The notes under the pieces are model-generated. The model was not told where the DNA came from, ran no database searches, and worked only from the letters and a program-made list of their open reading frames with translations. Below, piece by piece: positions 25,201-33,479 of a DNA stretch of 64,000 bases (the stretch's first letter is position 1; every line of letters begins with the position of its first letter). Position numbers and translations under genes: made by a program. Origin of the DNA: Bathynomus jamesi (Eukaryota; Arthropoda; Malacostraca; Isopoda; Cirolanidae); contig JAJOZX010002582.1 of NCBI GenBank assembly GCA_023014485.1, forward strand, positions 263,501 through 327,500, read 5' to 3'.

Positions 25201-27808
25201 AGACACTTTTGTTTATTTAAAATTTGTGAACTTTTCGTAGTTTGCACGAATAGGTTTTCCTCTTTCTAATTTGTCCCTATTATAAAATAATGAAAATACT
25301 TTAAAAGCGAGAGTGGTTTTCAGTTTAAGACACCAAGTTAAAGTCAGTTTCTTTCTTACCGTCATCGTTTCCTCCTCCTCCTCCTCCTTCAGTGAACTTG
25401 GCATGAGCTTCCAGAAGGGCGACATTTTGCACGTGATGAACCAGCAGGACCCTAACTGGTGGCAGGCATACAGGGACGGAGAGGAAGACCAGTCCCTCGC
25501 CGGTCTCATCCCGTCTAAGTCATTCCAGCAGCAGTAAGTCTCGTTTCGCCATCGCTGGTCTTAATGCTAAAAACCCTTAAATACTGTAGTTCTTAACACC
25601 CGAGTCTCGTCACATCGTAAGAGTGTACGAGTGTGGGGGTCAACATCTCTGGCGTCGCAACAGCTAGTCATTGACGCCAGAGTAAGGTGAATGTCTTTGT
25701 CCATTTAAGTTATGAATGTTGTTGCGATTGTTCGCAGAAGAGAAGCGATGCGACAAACTGTTGTGGGCGACAGTAACAACAAAGAGAAAAGCAAAAAAGG
25801 AAAGTTGTTGTGCGCTAAAAAACATCAAAAGAAAAAAAAGAAAAAAATGCTTTATCCCAACTATAATGAAGGTAATTAGAAAGATACCCTTTATTTTTTT
25901 TATCTTTGGTTTCTTTTAATTTTTATTATTAAAATTTTATCTTCGAATTCTGTTTTAACTTTTTTTTTTTTTTTTTTTTTTTCATGTCTTTCCTTTCGTC
26001 GTGTTTTATTTAAATAATTTTAAAAAATATTTTAAAATAGTAAGGAGCAATTCCCCTTTACCCCTCTCTGGGGGGTTTGAGAGACCCATAGTAGTAGTTG
26101 GGGCTGCTAGGGGATCCGTTGCGCCCTATCACAGGAGGGTAGTGACTCTAAAAGTTAATCTACCCTCCTTCCCGTGCATTAGGAGAACTGCCTCACTACC
26201 TCAACTCCATTCTGAAGGGAGGAAAGACTCGATTGGTAGGCAGATTATGTTCATTCGATAGGCTGATACGGCTTGGTTGGCATTAATGCTTTCTAATTTA
26301 AGAGAATCGTATCGTCGAAGCAATTGTAGAAGGTAGTTTAGTAGATAATATGCGTAATGGTAGGAGGCATTGCAGTAGGTATATAATAGTGAAATGGTAA
26401 GGAAATTAGTCCAGCCTCGACTGCCGAGGATGTTTTTAGATTTAAAAGAAGGAAAAAATAAAGCTCTCTCCCTTTTTTTCCCCCCGCGTTCATGCACAGT
26501 TGTATTCCCCCCGACAGACTACGATGCCGAGGAAATTCTCACGTATGAAGAGGTCGCCCTCTATTTCCCGAGGGCGAATCGGAAGAGGCCGATTGTCCTC
26601 ATTGGCCCTCCGAATATTGGTAGACACGAACTTCGACAGAAACTGATGGAGGACACCGAGAAATTCGCGGCTGCTGTGCCTCGTAAGTGTTTATTAAAGC
26701 CGACGGAATGGATGTCGATGTGATTCAAACGTGGTTGTAATTTGATAGTTGAAGATTTCTGGTCTAGAGTTCGCCTGTTGCGCCCGCCTCGTGGAAGGTG
26801 GCTTTAGTAACGGGAATTTTACTTTGGAGATAAAAACTAACTTTGGTAACTGATTACTGACATTTATTTAGTAAAAGTGGTTTTATTTCTATCGTTGTCA
26901 CCTCAATGAGTGTCTACATCCTTCCGCAGATACGTCGCGGCCTAAAAGGGACCGCGAGGTGGACGGACAAGACTACCATTTCATTTCCCGAACCCAATTC
27001 GAGGCGGACATCTTGGCTCGCAAGTTCGTTGAACATGGCGAGTTCGAAAAAGCCTACTACGGGACGAGCCTGGATGCTATCAGGGCGGTGGTGAACTCGG
27101 GCAAGATCTGCGTCTTGAATTTGCATCCGCTCTCGCTCAAAATGCTCAAAAACTCAGATTTGATGCCCTACGTTGTCCTCATTGCGCCGCCGTCGCTCGA
27201 GAAACTCCGGCAGAAGAAACAGAAGTTGGGAGAGCCATTTAAAGTAAGTTCTCCTTCAAGGACAAAGTTGTTGAACAATGTGAAAATGTCTCTTTAATAA
27301 GTTTTTGCGAGAATTTTGGGAACTATCTTTTGCGTTATGTAGCAATCCGAACAACGGGTCGCTACATAATCTGAACGCAGCAGATGGGAAACCATCGGCT
27401 GCGTTCAGATTATGTATCGACACGTGGTTCGGACCCATGTAAAGCCATAGCTCTCCTCCATCATACGACCTTAGGTTGTAGAGGACGTTTAAACATTTTA
27501 TTTCCCCTTCTCTACTTTGACCTTGGTTTTTAACAACCCAAAAATATCCCTTAAGAAAACCTTATAATTTCGCTTTTTCCTCACTCTAATACTATTTATT
27601 ATATACGACGGATTACCTTCAGGAAGATGATCTGAAGGAGACAATCCAGAAGGCGCGCGAGATGGAGGACCAGTACGGGCACTATTTTGATTTGGTTCTC
27701 ATCAACCAGGATGTGGAAAGGACTTACCAGCAGCTTATTCACGAGATTAACGTGTTAGAGAGAGAGCCTCAGTGGGTGCCCGCCGCGTGGCTCGGCAACG
27801 AACGTTGA
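4232..27808 (+). CDS. sdt: stardust/PALS1 (MPP5-type) MAGUK polarity scaffold, 12 coding exons, 5' end missing
   Basis: Membrane-associated guanylate kinase scaffold of the Crumbs apical polarity complex; family knowledge says it links Crumbs (PDZ-SH3-GUK), PATJ and Lin-7 (L27s) and Par6 (N-terminal motif) at the apical membrane. Joining 4232-4462, 16255-16510, 16857-17073, 17241-17455, 23429-23674, 23965-24130, 24996-25134, 25393-25533, 25738-25871, 26518-26682, 26930-27243 and 27623-27808 gives one open chain of 802 residues with compatible phases and GT/AG at every boundary. Order: Par6 motif EMAVDVP (about residue 59-65), charged coiled segment (about 152-180), L27N (236-300), L27C (307-360), PDZ (about 374-460), SH3 (475-535), basic HOOK (537-582), GUK (about 600-800). 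No initiator codon is assigned: exons upstream of 4232 are not recognised. The paralogue MPP7/MPP2-type MAGUKs are less likely because of the EMAVD motif and the exact C-terminal ending style. Confidence 0.95.
5869..6094. mobile_element. MITE with imperfect inverted ends
   Basis: It starts AGGGTTGACAGAAGTAAAT; the right end is the complement of AGGGTTGACAAAAGTAAAT. About 27 bp of each end pair with few mismatches. Confidence 0.6.
6380..9480 (-). mobile_element. R2-like non-LTR retrotransposon with restriction-like endonuclease, several frame breaks
   Basis: Read on the minus strand, pieces from 9446 down to 6382 form one Pol protein. It has a charged N-terminal region, then RT blocks ([19 protein letters not shown] near 8280, [14 protein letters not shown] near 8060, [10 protein letters not shown] near 7940, [10 protein letters not shown] near 7720), thumb (RRVGGLGL near 7430), a CxxC..HxxxxC zinc motif ([18 protein letters not shown] near 6910-6955), and an endonuclease tail ([38 protein letters not shown]). 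The PD...(E)V.VPAD.NV pattern is that of R2-type restriction-like endonucleases. At least four stops or frameshifts separate the pieces, so it is dead. Clade within the R2 group is not certain. It lies antisense inside the first visible sdt intron. Confidence 0.85.
9710..10740 (+). mobile_element. Jockey-like LINE remnant (RT to C-terminus), degenerate
   Basis: In the frame around 9830 the strand reads [19 protein letters not shown], then [11 protein letters not shown], the GVPQGS and FADD boxes of a reverse transcriptase. Downstream, in shifting frames, come [17 protein letters not shown] and [34 protein letters not shown], and [15 protein letters not shown], the conserved C-terminal order of Jockey-type elements. 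Several stops and frameshifts. A 51-bp hAT-like insertion splits it at 10505-10555. Confidence 0.75.
10505..10555. mobile_element. 51-bp hAT-type miniature element with perfect 8-bp TSD
   Basis: CCTTTAAG occurs at 10497-10504 and again at 10556-10563. Between them is a 51-bp hairpin whose arms are GGGTTGGCAAAAACCCA and its complement, with a loop of about 13 nt. Terminal CGGGG/CCCTG resembles hAT ends (CAGGG). It is inserted in the Jockey-like LINE. Confidence 0.75.
11536..12194. mobile_element. non-autonomous hAT-type element
   Basis: Left end CAATGGTCCCCAACC, right end the complement of CAATGATCCCCAACC; TTTTTTCGGTCGCGAGCC on the left is answered by GTAGCGAGCGACAGAAAAAG on the right. The interior is AT-rich without a transposase ORF. 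No exact target duplication found. Confidence 0.6.
12605..12830 (+). repeat. 5S rRNA-derived SINE
   Basis: It contains GATCAGCGAGGTTAAATGAC and TAGTTGGATGGGTGATCGTC, which correspond to the A box and C box region of 5S rRNA, followed by a non-5S body (GATGTAGCGACC..., TCCGTCACGTGACCC) and a GGTTAAACAATACCAAAC tail. Confidence 0.7.
13244..13310 (-). repeat. tRNA-like B-box remnant
   Basis: On the minus strand AAGGTTCGACTCTCGGCGGG has the T-arm shape of a tRNA. The D-arm side is poor, so it is not a functional tRNA. Confidence 0.35.
13627..13685. repeat. (TG)n/(AG)n microsatellite
   Basis: TG repeats pass into GA repeats and GATAGC units. Confidence 0.85.
14163..16150. mobile_element. 2-kb palindromic Tc1-type element
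   Basis: Both ends carry GTGCAAAAGTCAGAGACCA inverted, next to TA repeats. The arms stay complementary over about 680 bp each (for example GGTTGATTCATTATATTACT on the left and its complement on the right). Each arm encodes the same transposase N-terminus: plus strand 15085-15349 and minus strand 15752-15470 both read [37 protein letters not shown] and SLRDR, a Tc1 paired-type HTH. No DDE catalytic part is present. The left arm is interrupted by a second MITE. Confidence 0.8.
14620..15080. mobile_element. MITE nested in left arm of Tc1 palindrome
   Basis: ACACAGGTCAACA at the left and the complement of ACACTGGTCAACA at the right bound an insert absent from the right arm, where the palindrome runs straight from GATATAAAATA into ATACATGCATGGTGAGG. 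Further internal pairing (GCTCTAGTTCTTGAGATAAT against ATTATCTCATAAATTAGAGC) extends the inverted ends. Confidence 0.7.
16147..16221. repeat. (TG)n-(TA)n microsatellite
   Basis: The repeat sits about 30 bp upstream of the splice acceptor of the sdt exon at 16255. Confidence 0.9.
16255..16510 (+). CDS. sdt: sdt exon: low-complexity Asn/Ser linker and start of coiled region
   Basis: The exon lies directly after a TA dinucleotide repeat and a TTCCTCAG acceptor; the donor is GAG|GTACGT at 16511. It completes the split Arg of the previous exon and encodes YPPPKPQ, then a run of six Asn and four Ser, a Ser/Thr/Pro-rich segment, and finally [11 protein letters not shown], the start of a charged helix. 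The homopeptide runs come from AAC/AAT and AGC/AGT repeats and are likely to be length-polymorphic. The linker has no fold assignable from sequence; PALS1/Stardust proteins are variable here. Exon phase is 0 at the 3' end and matches the next exon. Confidence 0.88.
16590..16780 (-). repeat. tRNA-derived SINE-like sequence in short sdt intron
   Basis: On the minus strand GGCGCCATCCGGCAGTGCTG then GGGTTTGAACCCCAGTGCTG have tRNA A-box and B-box character at tRNA spacing. It is GC-rich against an AT-rich intron (16511-16856) and follows a poly-C run at 16577-16594. Confidence 0.5.
16857..17073 (+). CDS. sdt: sdt exon: charged helix preceding L27N
   Basis: The acceptor is GTTCTCAG ending at 16856, the donor CCA|GTAAGT at 17074. 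It begins [16 protein letters not shown], continuing the acidic/basic helix from the previous exon, which corresponds to the ERIRQQQEDMRRRREEE-type segment of PALS1. It then encodes a Pro/Gly-rich stretch and the NEAFDQEE motif, which aligns with the conserved NPMFD-type acidic element upstream of the L27 pair. The internal ATG at 16893 is not a start. The last codon (Ser) is split 1+2 with the exon at 17241. Confidence 0.88.
17241..17455 (+). CDS. sdt: sdt exon: L27N domain
   Basis: The acceptor is CCCTTTGCAG ending at 17240, the donor GAG|GTAAGT at 17456. It encodes [16 protein letters not shown] through [19 protein letters not shown] and VHNKVQETW, a clear L27 helix pattern that in PALS1 pairs with PATJ. 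The downstream AQELVNE is the linker into the second L27. Length and spacing match the vertebrate domain. The opposite strand carries a long ORF across this exon, which is a shadow. Confidence 0.93.
17712..18280 (-). mobile_element. deleted mariner-like element (copy 1)
   Basis: Terminal inverted repeats GGGTGATTACAAATGATCTT and its complement. The minus strand encodes the C-terminus of a DDE transposase ([57 protein letters not shown]). The HTH and first two catalytic acids are missing. Copy 2 is at 43724 in opposite orientation. Confidence 0.75.
18457..18545 (+). repeat. tRNA-like SINE head
   Basis: GCCCGGTAGCTCGGTGGCGA resembles an A box and GAGTTCAAACC a B box, but the spacing is loose. 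Confidence 0.4.
19255..20310 (-). mobile_element. TE-like ORF fragments of unknown family
   Basis: The minus-strand ORF 20210-19833 reads [40 protein letters not shown] and [17 protein letters not shown]. This resembles a segment repeatedly seen in large uncharacterised crustacean/mollusc repeat-encoded proteins (yT.k.mk..L..hFG..vi......nvvTfr). A second ORF at 19619-19341 follows. No catalytic motif visible; could be a pseudogene of a transposon-encoded protein. Confidence 0.4.
20950..21098 (-). repeat. 5S rRNA-derived SINE, 3' part (split copy)
   Basis: It reads CTTCGCAACATCTAAGGTAA, then GATCCGAACCTCTGGTCACT and CTATCTCCCATCCAACTATT, the reverse of the SINE body and C box. The copy resumes at 23040 beyond an inserted hAT element. 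Confidence 0.7.
21099..23039 (+). mobile_element. ZMYM1-like hAT transposon, dead, with exact 8-bp TSD
   Basis: CCCAGATC at 21091-21098 and 23040-23047 is an exact target duplication. Ends are CAGTGGCGTACTAAGG and the complement of CAGCAGCGTACCTAAAG. The plus strand encodes [40 protein letters not shown], then 21685-22539 (helical insertion domain), and a frameshifted [20 protein letters not shown] with [13 protein letters not shown], the hAT dimerisation end. Frame breaks at about 21750 and 22540 and loss of the N-terminal half make it inactive. Confidence 0.85.
23040..23112 (-). repeat. 5S rRNA-derived SINE, 5' part (split copy)
   Basis: It continues the SINE at 20950-21098 after the hAT insertion: GTCGTTTAACTTCGCTGATG (5S A box, reversed), GGAAGCGGTGTTACGACA and GGCCACGACGTAGC. 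Confidence 0.7.
23429..23674 (+). CDS. sdt: sdt exon: L27C domain and start of PDZ
   Basis: The acceptor is TTCCTTCAG ending at 23428, the donor CTG|GTAAGA at 23675; the exon is exactly 82 codons in phase 0. [25 protein letters not shown] is the second L27, the segment that in this family heterodimerises with Lin-7. An acidic linker follows, then [15 protein letters not shown], the first beta strand and carboxylate-binding approach of the PDZ domain. The intron before it (17456-23428) contains a mariner remnant, a SINE, a TE-like ORF and a hAT element. Confidence 0.93.
23965..24130 (+). CDS. sdt: sdt exon: PDZ core
   Basis: The acceptor is TTGTTTCAG ending at 23964, the donor GCAG|GTGGGT at 24131. 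It encodes [20 protein letters not shown] and then [21 protein letters not shown] and [15 protein letters not shown] (written in parts), the canonical PDZ beta B to alpha B. The ligand-binding loop is PLGA, spanning the exon junction (PL from the previous exon, GA from this one), as in PALS1 rather than the usual GLGF. This PDZ binds the C-terminal ERLI-type tail of Crumbs in known members. Confidence 0.95.
24131..24995 (+). other. sdt intron, no feature seen
   Basis: AT-rich intron between the PDZ exons. A stretch of TG repeat lies at 24947-24958. Confidence 0.7.
24996..25134 (+). CDS. sdt: sdt exon: PDZ end and SH3 start
   Basis: The acceptor is CACTGTTTCAG ending at 24995, the donor TCG|GTGAGT at 25135. 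[13 protein letters not shown] closes the [22 protein letters not shown] opens the SH3 domain with the ALYDY-like YFDYDP motif. The terminal Arg codon is split 2+1 with the next exon, giving IPCRELG across the junction as in the family. Confidence 0.93.
25393..25533 (+). CDS. sdt: sdt exon: SH3 core
   Basis: The acceptor is a CTC-repeat polypyrimidine tract ending CTTCAG at 25392, the donor CAGCA|GTAAGT at 25534. It encodes [20 protein letters not shown] and [20 protein letters not shown], the SH3 body with the tandem Trp and the LIPS strand. The terminal FQQQ leads into the HOOK. Family knowledge: the MAGUK SH3 packs against GUK and does not act as a normal Pro-motif binder. Confidence 0.95.
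25738..25871 (+). CDS. sdt: sdt exon: HOOK region
   Basis: The acceptor is GTTCGCAG ending at 25737, the donor GAAG|GTAATT at 25872. It encodes [20 protein letters not shown], then LLCAKKH followed by a run of Lys and MLYPNYNE. This highly basic HOOK lies between SH3 and GUK; in PALS1 relatives it is a regulatory, phospholipid- or partner-contacting segment. An A-rich stretch encodes the Lys run. The split last codon (G+AC, Asp) joins in frame to the exon at 26518. Confidence 0.9.
25872..26517 (+). other. sdt intron
   Basis: Intron between HOOK and GUK exons; contains a T-run at 25960-25983 and otherwise unrecognised sequence. Confidence 0.7.
26518..26682 (+). CDS. sdt: sdt exon: GUK domain start (degenerate P-loop)
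   Basis: The acceptor follows the C-rich tract ending CCGACAG at 26517, the donor CTC|GTAAGT at 26683. [17 protein letters not shown] precedes [20 protein letters not shown], the start of the guanylate-kinase-like fold. The nucleotide-binding loop lacks the Gly-Lys-Ser/Thr of active guanylate kinases ([10 protein letters not shown] instead), as in other MAGUKs, so this domain is expected to be a protein-binding module and not an enzyme. The last codon (His) is split 1+2. Confidence 0.94.
26930..27243 (+). CDS. sdt: sdt exon: GUK domain core
   Basis: The acceptor is CCTTCCGCAG ending at 26929, the donor AAA|GTAAGT at 27244. It encodes [20 protein letters not shown], then [32 protein letters not shown] and [12 protein letters not shown], all conserved GUK motifs (GMP-site Tyr/Glu region and the CORE beta strands). 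At 104 codons it is the largest exon of the visible gene. ATGs at 26906 and 26959 are not starts. Confidence 0.95.
27348..27480. repeat. snap-back copy of 5S-type SINE body in last sdt intron
   Basis: ACGGGTCGCTACATAATCTG then GCAGATGGG is answered by CCATCGGCTGCGTTCAGATT and ATGTATCGACACGTGG, an inverted repeat about 35 bp per arm. The right side continues into CCATCATACGACCTTAGGTT, the SINE 3' part. Confidence 0.6.
27623..27808 (+). CDS. sdt: sdt last coding exon: GUK C-terminus and stop
   Basis: The acceptor is ATTACCTTCAG ending at 27622. [38 protein letters not shown] and [12 protein letters not shown] are the final GUK helices and the characteristic MAGUK ending (QWVP.(S/A)WL); the protein then stops after GNER with TGA at 27806-27808. 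Vertebrate PALS1 ends at the equivalent WL(R), so this terminus is complete with a short extension. Confidence 0.95.
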   Translation, partial: EDDLKETIQKAREMEDQYGHYFDLVLINQDVERTYQQLIHEINVLEREPQWVPAAWLGNER

Positions 27809-29625
27809 ACCAGGTCAGAAAATGGGCGAAAGAGGGTTCAACTTAAAAGGTGGTGGTGGTGGTGTGGCGGTAAATTGGAGTGAGGGAATTGGTGACTGAG
27901 GATTGGTAAAATTGAACTAAACTTTTGTTCCTCCTTTTCGGGGCCGCAGTCAGTTCAGTGGGGGCCTCCGTTTTTACAGTATATTCCGATACGAGGAATG
28001 CAAACGGTAATTTAACCGATTATAATTCTTTTCTCTTTCCAGAATTCTCATTTTGGAATGAATTTTTGTGCCAAGAAATAAGACTTCTTTTTTTTTAAAA
28101 AAATTTTATGCTCTAAAATCAAATTTTAATTTTTGTGTTTGAAGAAATCTTAATTAAAAAAGATTCCGTTTTATCTCGAGTGCGAAACGATGGATTTTAA
28201 ACAATAATTACGAATAGTGGTGTTCATTGCGACAATAAAAAGAAAAAGTTTTAGAATTACAAACATTTTGGTTTTTTAAGAACTTTTTTTTAAGAAAGGA
28301 AACTATTTCAGTGGAAAGGAGAGATTTTATAAACTATTATTTCTGTGACTTCCTTTATCATGATATTGGAATAAATTCTTCCCCGATCACTATTATATAA
28401 TAACTCCAGATGAAAACTGACCTATCAGTGCTTCACCCATGAACACGCAAATCTACCTTAACTTCTCTAGGAATATAGTTTTTTTAGAATATTTTTTTCT
28501 TATTTCTATTACCCTAAGTGTGATAAGTCTCTAGACCAAAATGTGCTATCTAGAATAAGGTTCTAGAAACACACCCTACTTTTAAAACCATGTAAATATT
28601 ATAAATATATATATATATATTTAATAATTCTTAGTGTTTATTGATGTAAATATGCAGAATTTTTTTTGTATTGTATGATGGTTATTAATATAAAATTTTA
28701 ACTACTTGTGACGTCATTAACGTTAAAAGTGAAATGGTTTTAGTTTTTAATAAAATTTTTATATAAACGTCATAATAGGCATTATTTTATATATATATAC
28801 ATATCTATATATATGTATAAAATTCCCCTTGTAAAAAGATAAGCTGAAACTAAAATGCCTTATTATTTATAAAACAAATTAAACGTTTCGCTGGGAGTGC
28901 AATACCCCTTCTCATAATTGAAATTAAATTGGTAATTGGGAACTCAATTAATTGTGCCATAAAGGTATAGCGACATTTTATGTTAAGATAGCAATAATAT
29001 TTAAAATGACTACTTGGCAACTTTCAAATCGTTGTTTACAACCATAACCTGTTTTAAAACAACCCTGCCGGTACATACTCTATATCTCCCTCACCCCTCT
29101 TTATTCGTGATATATCATAGACGGTGTAAATACGGATTGAAGAGGACCCCTCGTTGTCATAGCGACCGTTTCACGAGTGCTTTCAAAATAAGCAATAATT
29201 TTTAAGTGGGAAATAAACTACTTACAAATCAGAACAATCTCATTGAAAAAAAGTGTTGCTGCTCCGTTGCCAAGGGAATGTATCCAAACGATGACTTGCT
29301 CCGTTGCTATGGGAACGTACCCATGTTTTGTTGCCAGGGAACGTATTCATGGGTGGACTTTTGTTTCTGTATTTCGCCTGTGACCACAACCTGACCTAAA
29401 GGTAGGCAGCACAATAATATACTAATTCTTTGTTACAATCTTTCACTGTTGTATCCCCGTCGAACGGTAAATATTTACAGTATATATTTAGAATCTAAGC
29501 ATATAAAAACTGTATATTATTGTTATATTTGAAATAGCTGTTATTATTATTATTACTAAAACAGTCATTATATATGAAATTATGTATAATCCATGTTCAA
29601 TGTAAATTTATCACCAAATAAAGTT
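27809..29625 (+). other. sdt 3' flank / probable 3' UTR
   Basis: AT-rich sequence without a convincing ORF follows the sdt stop. Candidate polyadenylation hexamers AATAAA occur at 28749-28754 and 29617-29622; which one, if either, is used cannot be told from sequence. It includes a short palindromic TA/CATATATATG segment near 28790-28820. Nothing else recognised. Confidence 0.4.
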
Positions 29626-29827
29626 TATTAACCCAATTCCCCCACATGTTAAATCTATTCACTGATCCCTACCCTTGCAATTCCCAGTTTTGTACATAAT
29701 TATCATTGTTATGATTATTATCTTTGTTTGTGCTGTGTAGGAGATAAAAATTATTATAAAATTCCAATCCTATGAATAAATGTCTACATTCTGAACAAGT
29801 TTAATTAGTCTTTCGTGTACTGTAAGG

Positions 29828-30685
29828 CAGCCTTTCTCAACCTGTGGTACGCAACGCCTTCATATTAAATATGTGGTACACACTACGCTTTATCCAGTTG
29901 AATTTTTTCTTTATCTTCACATTTTTTTTTAGAAAAGAGTCGCAGTCAGATGGAAGATGTACATAAAAACTATTTCAGATCATTTGGATAAACTTGTCAA
30001 ATTTAATGAGTGTTTTCCATCAGAAAACGATCCACGAACAGGATATTTTTGGGTGATGGACCCATTCATTCACGTTGATAATGAAACCAACAAGATCTCA
30101 GAGCAAGATAGTAGTATAGAATTATCAAGTGACAACCTTAAAAGAGCTATTCAAGACTCGGCCTTTGGATGTTTTTTGGCTGAAATTGGAAACAGAATAT
30201 GAAGCGCTAACTAAAAAAGCTGTTGCCATTTGCATCAACCTACCTTTGTGAGCAGTCATTATCTGCAATGACAACATTAAAAACGAGAGAGAAACCGTTT
30301 TCAACTTGAAACAGCTCTTTTCAGAAATTACTCCTCGAATTGATAAGCTCGTCAGTGAATTACAAGCACAGCCTTCTCCTTAGAAGATTTGATGTTTTGA
30401 TAACTAATTCATATTTGTAAGTATATTGATAGATACTGGTTTTATTGCTTAAAGTCATTAAACTTTATTATCCAATGATACTTGTATAATTGTAAATATA
30501 TAATCTTTATAATGAATAAGGAAAATTTTACCATAGGCCTAATATGGTACATGTATGTAATGTATACATATAATTATCTGTATATGGCTTGAAGCTTAAA
30601 TGTAAGTGCTCTTTCTGTCATAGTGGTACTTCGATTATTGGAAGGCGGCTTGAGTGGTACGCGAGATACGAAAGGAGAAACACTG
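29828..30685 (+). mobile_element. hAT (ZBED5/Buster-like) remnant
   Basis: Ends CAGCCTTTCTCAACC and complement of CAGTGTTTCTCCTTTC; flanks CTGTAAGG and CCATAAGG match 6 of 8. ORF 29957-30202 reads FWVMDPFIHVDN, LSSDNLKRAIQDS; beyond a frameshift CEQSLSAMTTLKTREKPF and EITPRIDKLVSELQAQPSP give the hAT C-terminal dimerisation domain. Most of the catalytic region is deleted. Confidence 0.75.
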
Positions 30686-30789
30686 CCATAAGGGATTGGC
30701 GAGAAATGTGTTATTCACAAATGCTTAGGTACACAGAATAAAATGAATATGAATTATTGCTTCGTTCGTATATCATTATGTATAAATTG

Positions 30790-31030
30790 CAGGGACAACT
30801 TATACCACTGAATGGAAATTGAGTGGCGAAGCTCCGGTGTTAAATAAGCAGGATATTGTTCTTCACAGGTGTCCAAGCTAGGGGGTCACGTTTCGGTGAG
30901 CGTGACCTGGTGACCGGAAATATACATGTATTAAACAGTTGGGTAACTTAGGAGGGGGGGGGGGATTGTTTTTGAAAGTCAGGAGGGTGTCACGTGCGCA
31001 CGGTGACACCCACTTGGATCCACTACTGCA
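30790..31030. mobile_element. possible hAT end fragment
   Basis: TGGATCCACTACTG at 31016-31029 is the complement of CAGTAGTGGATCCA, a hAT-like terminus, with a G-rich GGAGGGGGGGGGG tract beside it. A matching left end was not found. Confidence 0.3.
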
Positions 31031-31129
31031 TGAATACATTTTCAGACTATTTGTCCATTTTACACGATAACGTTTTTCTTAACTAATTTATATAAATATT
31101 CTTGTTTTAAATAGGAGCTATTATTATTT

Positions 31130-31920
31130 CAAATATTTGAACTATTGTAAACCTCAAATGCCTGCAAATCTGAGAAAAACGAGTTTACCTAAACCCTCCC
31201 ATGCCAAAATCTTGTTCTCTCCAAGGAAGAGGTGTCTCGGCGTGCCATATCCCAACAACAAAGTTCGCAGACCACCATTGGTTGAGCTTCCGAACTGGGA
31301 GGTCCAAGAAACTGACTGAAAGAGACGAGGGTGTTGTGGAGAGAATTTAGCTAAGAGGTCGACAAAAATCGCCCACTCAAATATCTCTGCAGAATTAGAA
31401 CAGATTGGAATTTCTATCTCCGTTCGTATCAGGCATATATTGGTGAAGTAAACCCTTTATGGCCGAATTACAACGGTCAAACAAGCCATTTCGAAGGCAA
31501 ATAGTCAGGATTATTTTGCATGGACAAAGTGAAGACTGAAGAGAGGAAGGGGATCGATCATGGCTTGGACTTTCCTTCTCTGCAACATGACCAGGTCCAT
31601 TTCATCGTGTTAAGCATCATGAACACGATACAATGTCTCCATCTTCGAAGGAGATCGTTTCGGTCATTAAAATAAGCAACGTCACCGGCTTAAAAAATAG
31701 ACTTTTAGGTGTGTCATGTTCCCAAGCAAAGAAATACCAATAAGAAGCTCATCACAGTTACCCTCAGAATTGGCCGAGTTGTCCGGCAGATAGGGTGGGA
31801 GGGAACCTCATAATTAAAGCAAAATTTCAATGTCCTCGGTCCTTCTGATAGACCTATATAGACATTTCGTCAACGGAGAACTTTATTATTACACCTAAAC
31901 CAATCCAACAGCTGTCAATA
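31130..31920 (+). mobile_element. Tc1-like transposon remnant
   Basis: Broken frames give AHSNISAELEQIGISISVRI, LYGRITTVKQAISKAN and SIMAWTFLL, the order of a Tc1 transposase (HTH, YGR, K.WG). Highly degenerate. Confidence 0.4.
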
Positions 31921-32735
31921 AAATGTCATGTTGAAAGAAATATTGTCAAATGTCAACCAGCTTTTGACGATAACTATGGGTATAAATTTAATGGATTGTA
32001 TGGTGTGGGGGTTCCATTATGGTACGAAGAATCGTATGGAGATCAGGAATTTTTTTCTCCTCACTTTTAATGGGAATATTTTTTAACCCTTTCATACCCA
32101 TAATATGGATTACTAGTCAAGAAAAAATGTGATTAGGTGTAACAGTGTTCAGGTAGCATTTGACGAATACTATTTGAAAGGATTCGGACATATTTGTTAA
32201 TTTTCAAATGTCTTAAAAAGTAATATTAAAATTAAACACAAATACTACCAAAGATGTGTTCGAGTCACTATAAAGATTAAAAACAACAATAAAGAAAATG
32301 GGGGGATAAACGCAAATGACGAAACGAGAGCTTACATTGCCCTTAATGGTACGTTAGACGAGTTTGGATTCGTACCAAAGCCTTCCTCTATCTAGTCCGT
32401 TTATTATGGCATTATAATATGTAAATGTATGCAAAAGATTTGCCACAAATTTTCAAGTGAAAACTCAACAGAGTTGCCACCTCTGAGGGTTTGACCCCGA
32501 GTCTTGAGTCACCTCCGGGCTCCAAGTTCAAGTGTTACAACGTACTTTCAATCACTCACAAGCTTCAATAATTTTTTTCTTTTTCTCAGTTAAATCTCCA
32601 ACACAGTTGTCAATCAAGTTTGTTAATTTACAGTTTTAAAACAGCACCTTTGAGACATTTTTCTGTGGGGTAACAAGTATAAATAAGTTATTTATAAATG
32701 GAAACGAAATACGTACAAATCTATTTCGTTAATTT
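31921..32735. other. no gene seen
   Basis: AT-rich non-coding sequence with no recognised repeat. Confidence 0.5.
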
Positions 32736-32739
32736 TCGT

Positions 32740-33190
32740 TGTCGGCAAAACCTTTGAAACCATATTTAATAACCATATCACCAAACACATTGAAAGCAAT
32801 TGATTAATCAAAGATCGGTAATATGATTTTCTTAAAAGCGCTCTACTGCCGACCTTATTTCATTCCTCATACACAGAATCCATCAAATATATTGACAAAC
32901 TTGGAGAAACACGCACAATAGCCTTATTTGACGGGGTTTGGTTCATTCTTCCCTTTCTTCCTTTAATACTTCCTTTTCATCTCTTCTTTTATGCCGTAGC
33001 ATATTAACTCTGGCGTTCCTCAGGGATTTGTACTACCTCCGAAACTGTTTCTTTCTTCATACCAGTGATCTCTCTACCACGATTAATCCTGTCCACTCCT
33101 ATTCATGAGTGCATGACTTACCTGTACAACTATTCTATTGTTGAACCATTTTCTTCCAAAATTCATGCATACCACGAACATCTCTCTGGG
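32740..33190 (+). mobile_element. Jockey-like LINE RT fragment
   Basis: Frames give GKTFETIFNNHITKHIESN, HSSYTESIKYIDKLGETR, IALFDGVWFI and INSGVPQGFVLPPKLFL (RT blocks up to GVPQG). Same general type as the element at 9710. Confidence 0.6.
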
Positions 33191-33479
33191 ACACACTTCC
33201 AATTAACAAACGGCCACGAGTCACACGGTCATAAAGAAAGTAAAAATCCTCCCTCTCCAGAAAATCCCCTAAAAGAATTCATGGGGTACAAGAAGAAAAA
33301 GTTTGAGAACCGCTGCTCTGAATAAAGGAAAACTGATAAATTTTCATATTAATGTCAATTAGAATTGAAATATTGCATTTCATAACTCATTTCCCATATC
33401 CAACTATAAATTCTCTTTTAAATTAACAACTTTTACTCGTGATATTTATAATTTATTTCTATTTTATATACTGTACTTA

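Noticed and set aside
33065..33325. 86-codon plus ORF as a gene
   Set aside because: It overlaps the degenerate Jockey-like RT fragment and has no independent support.
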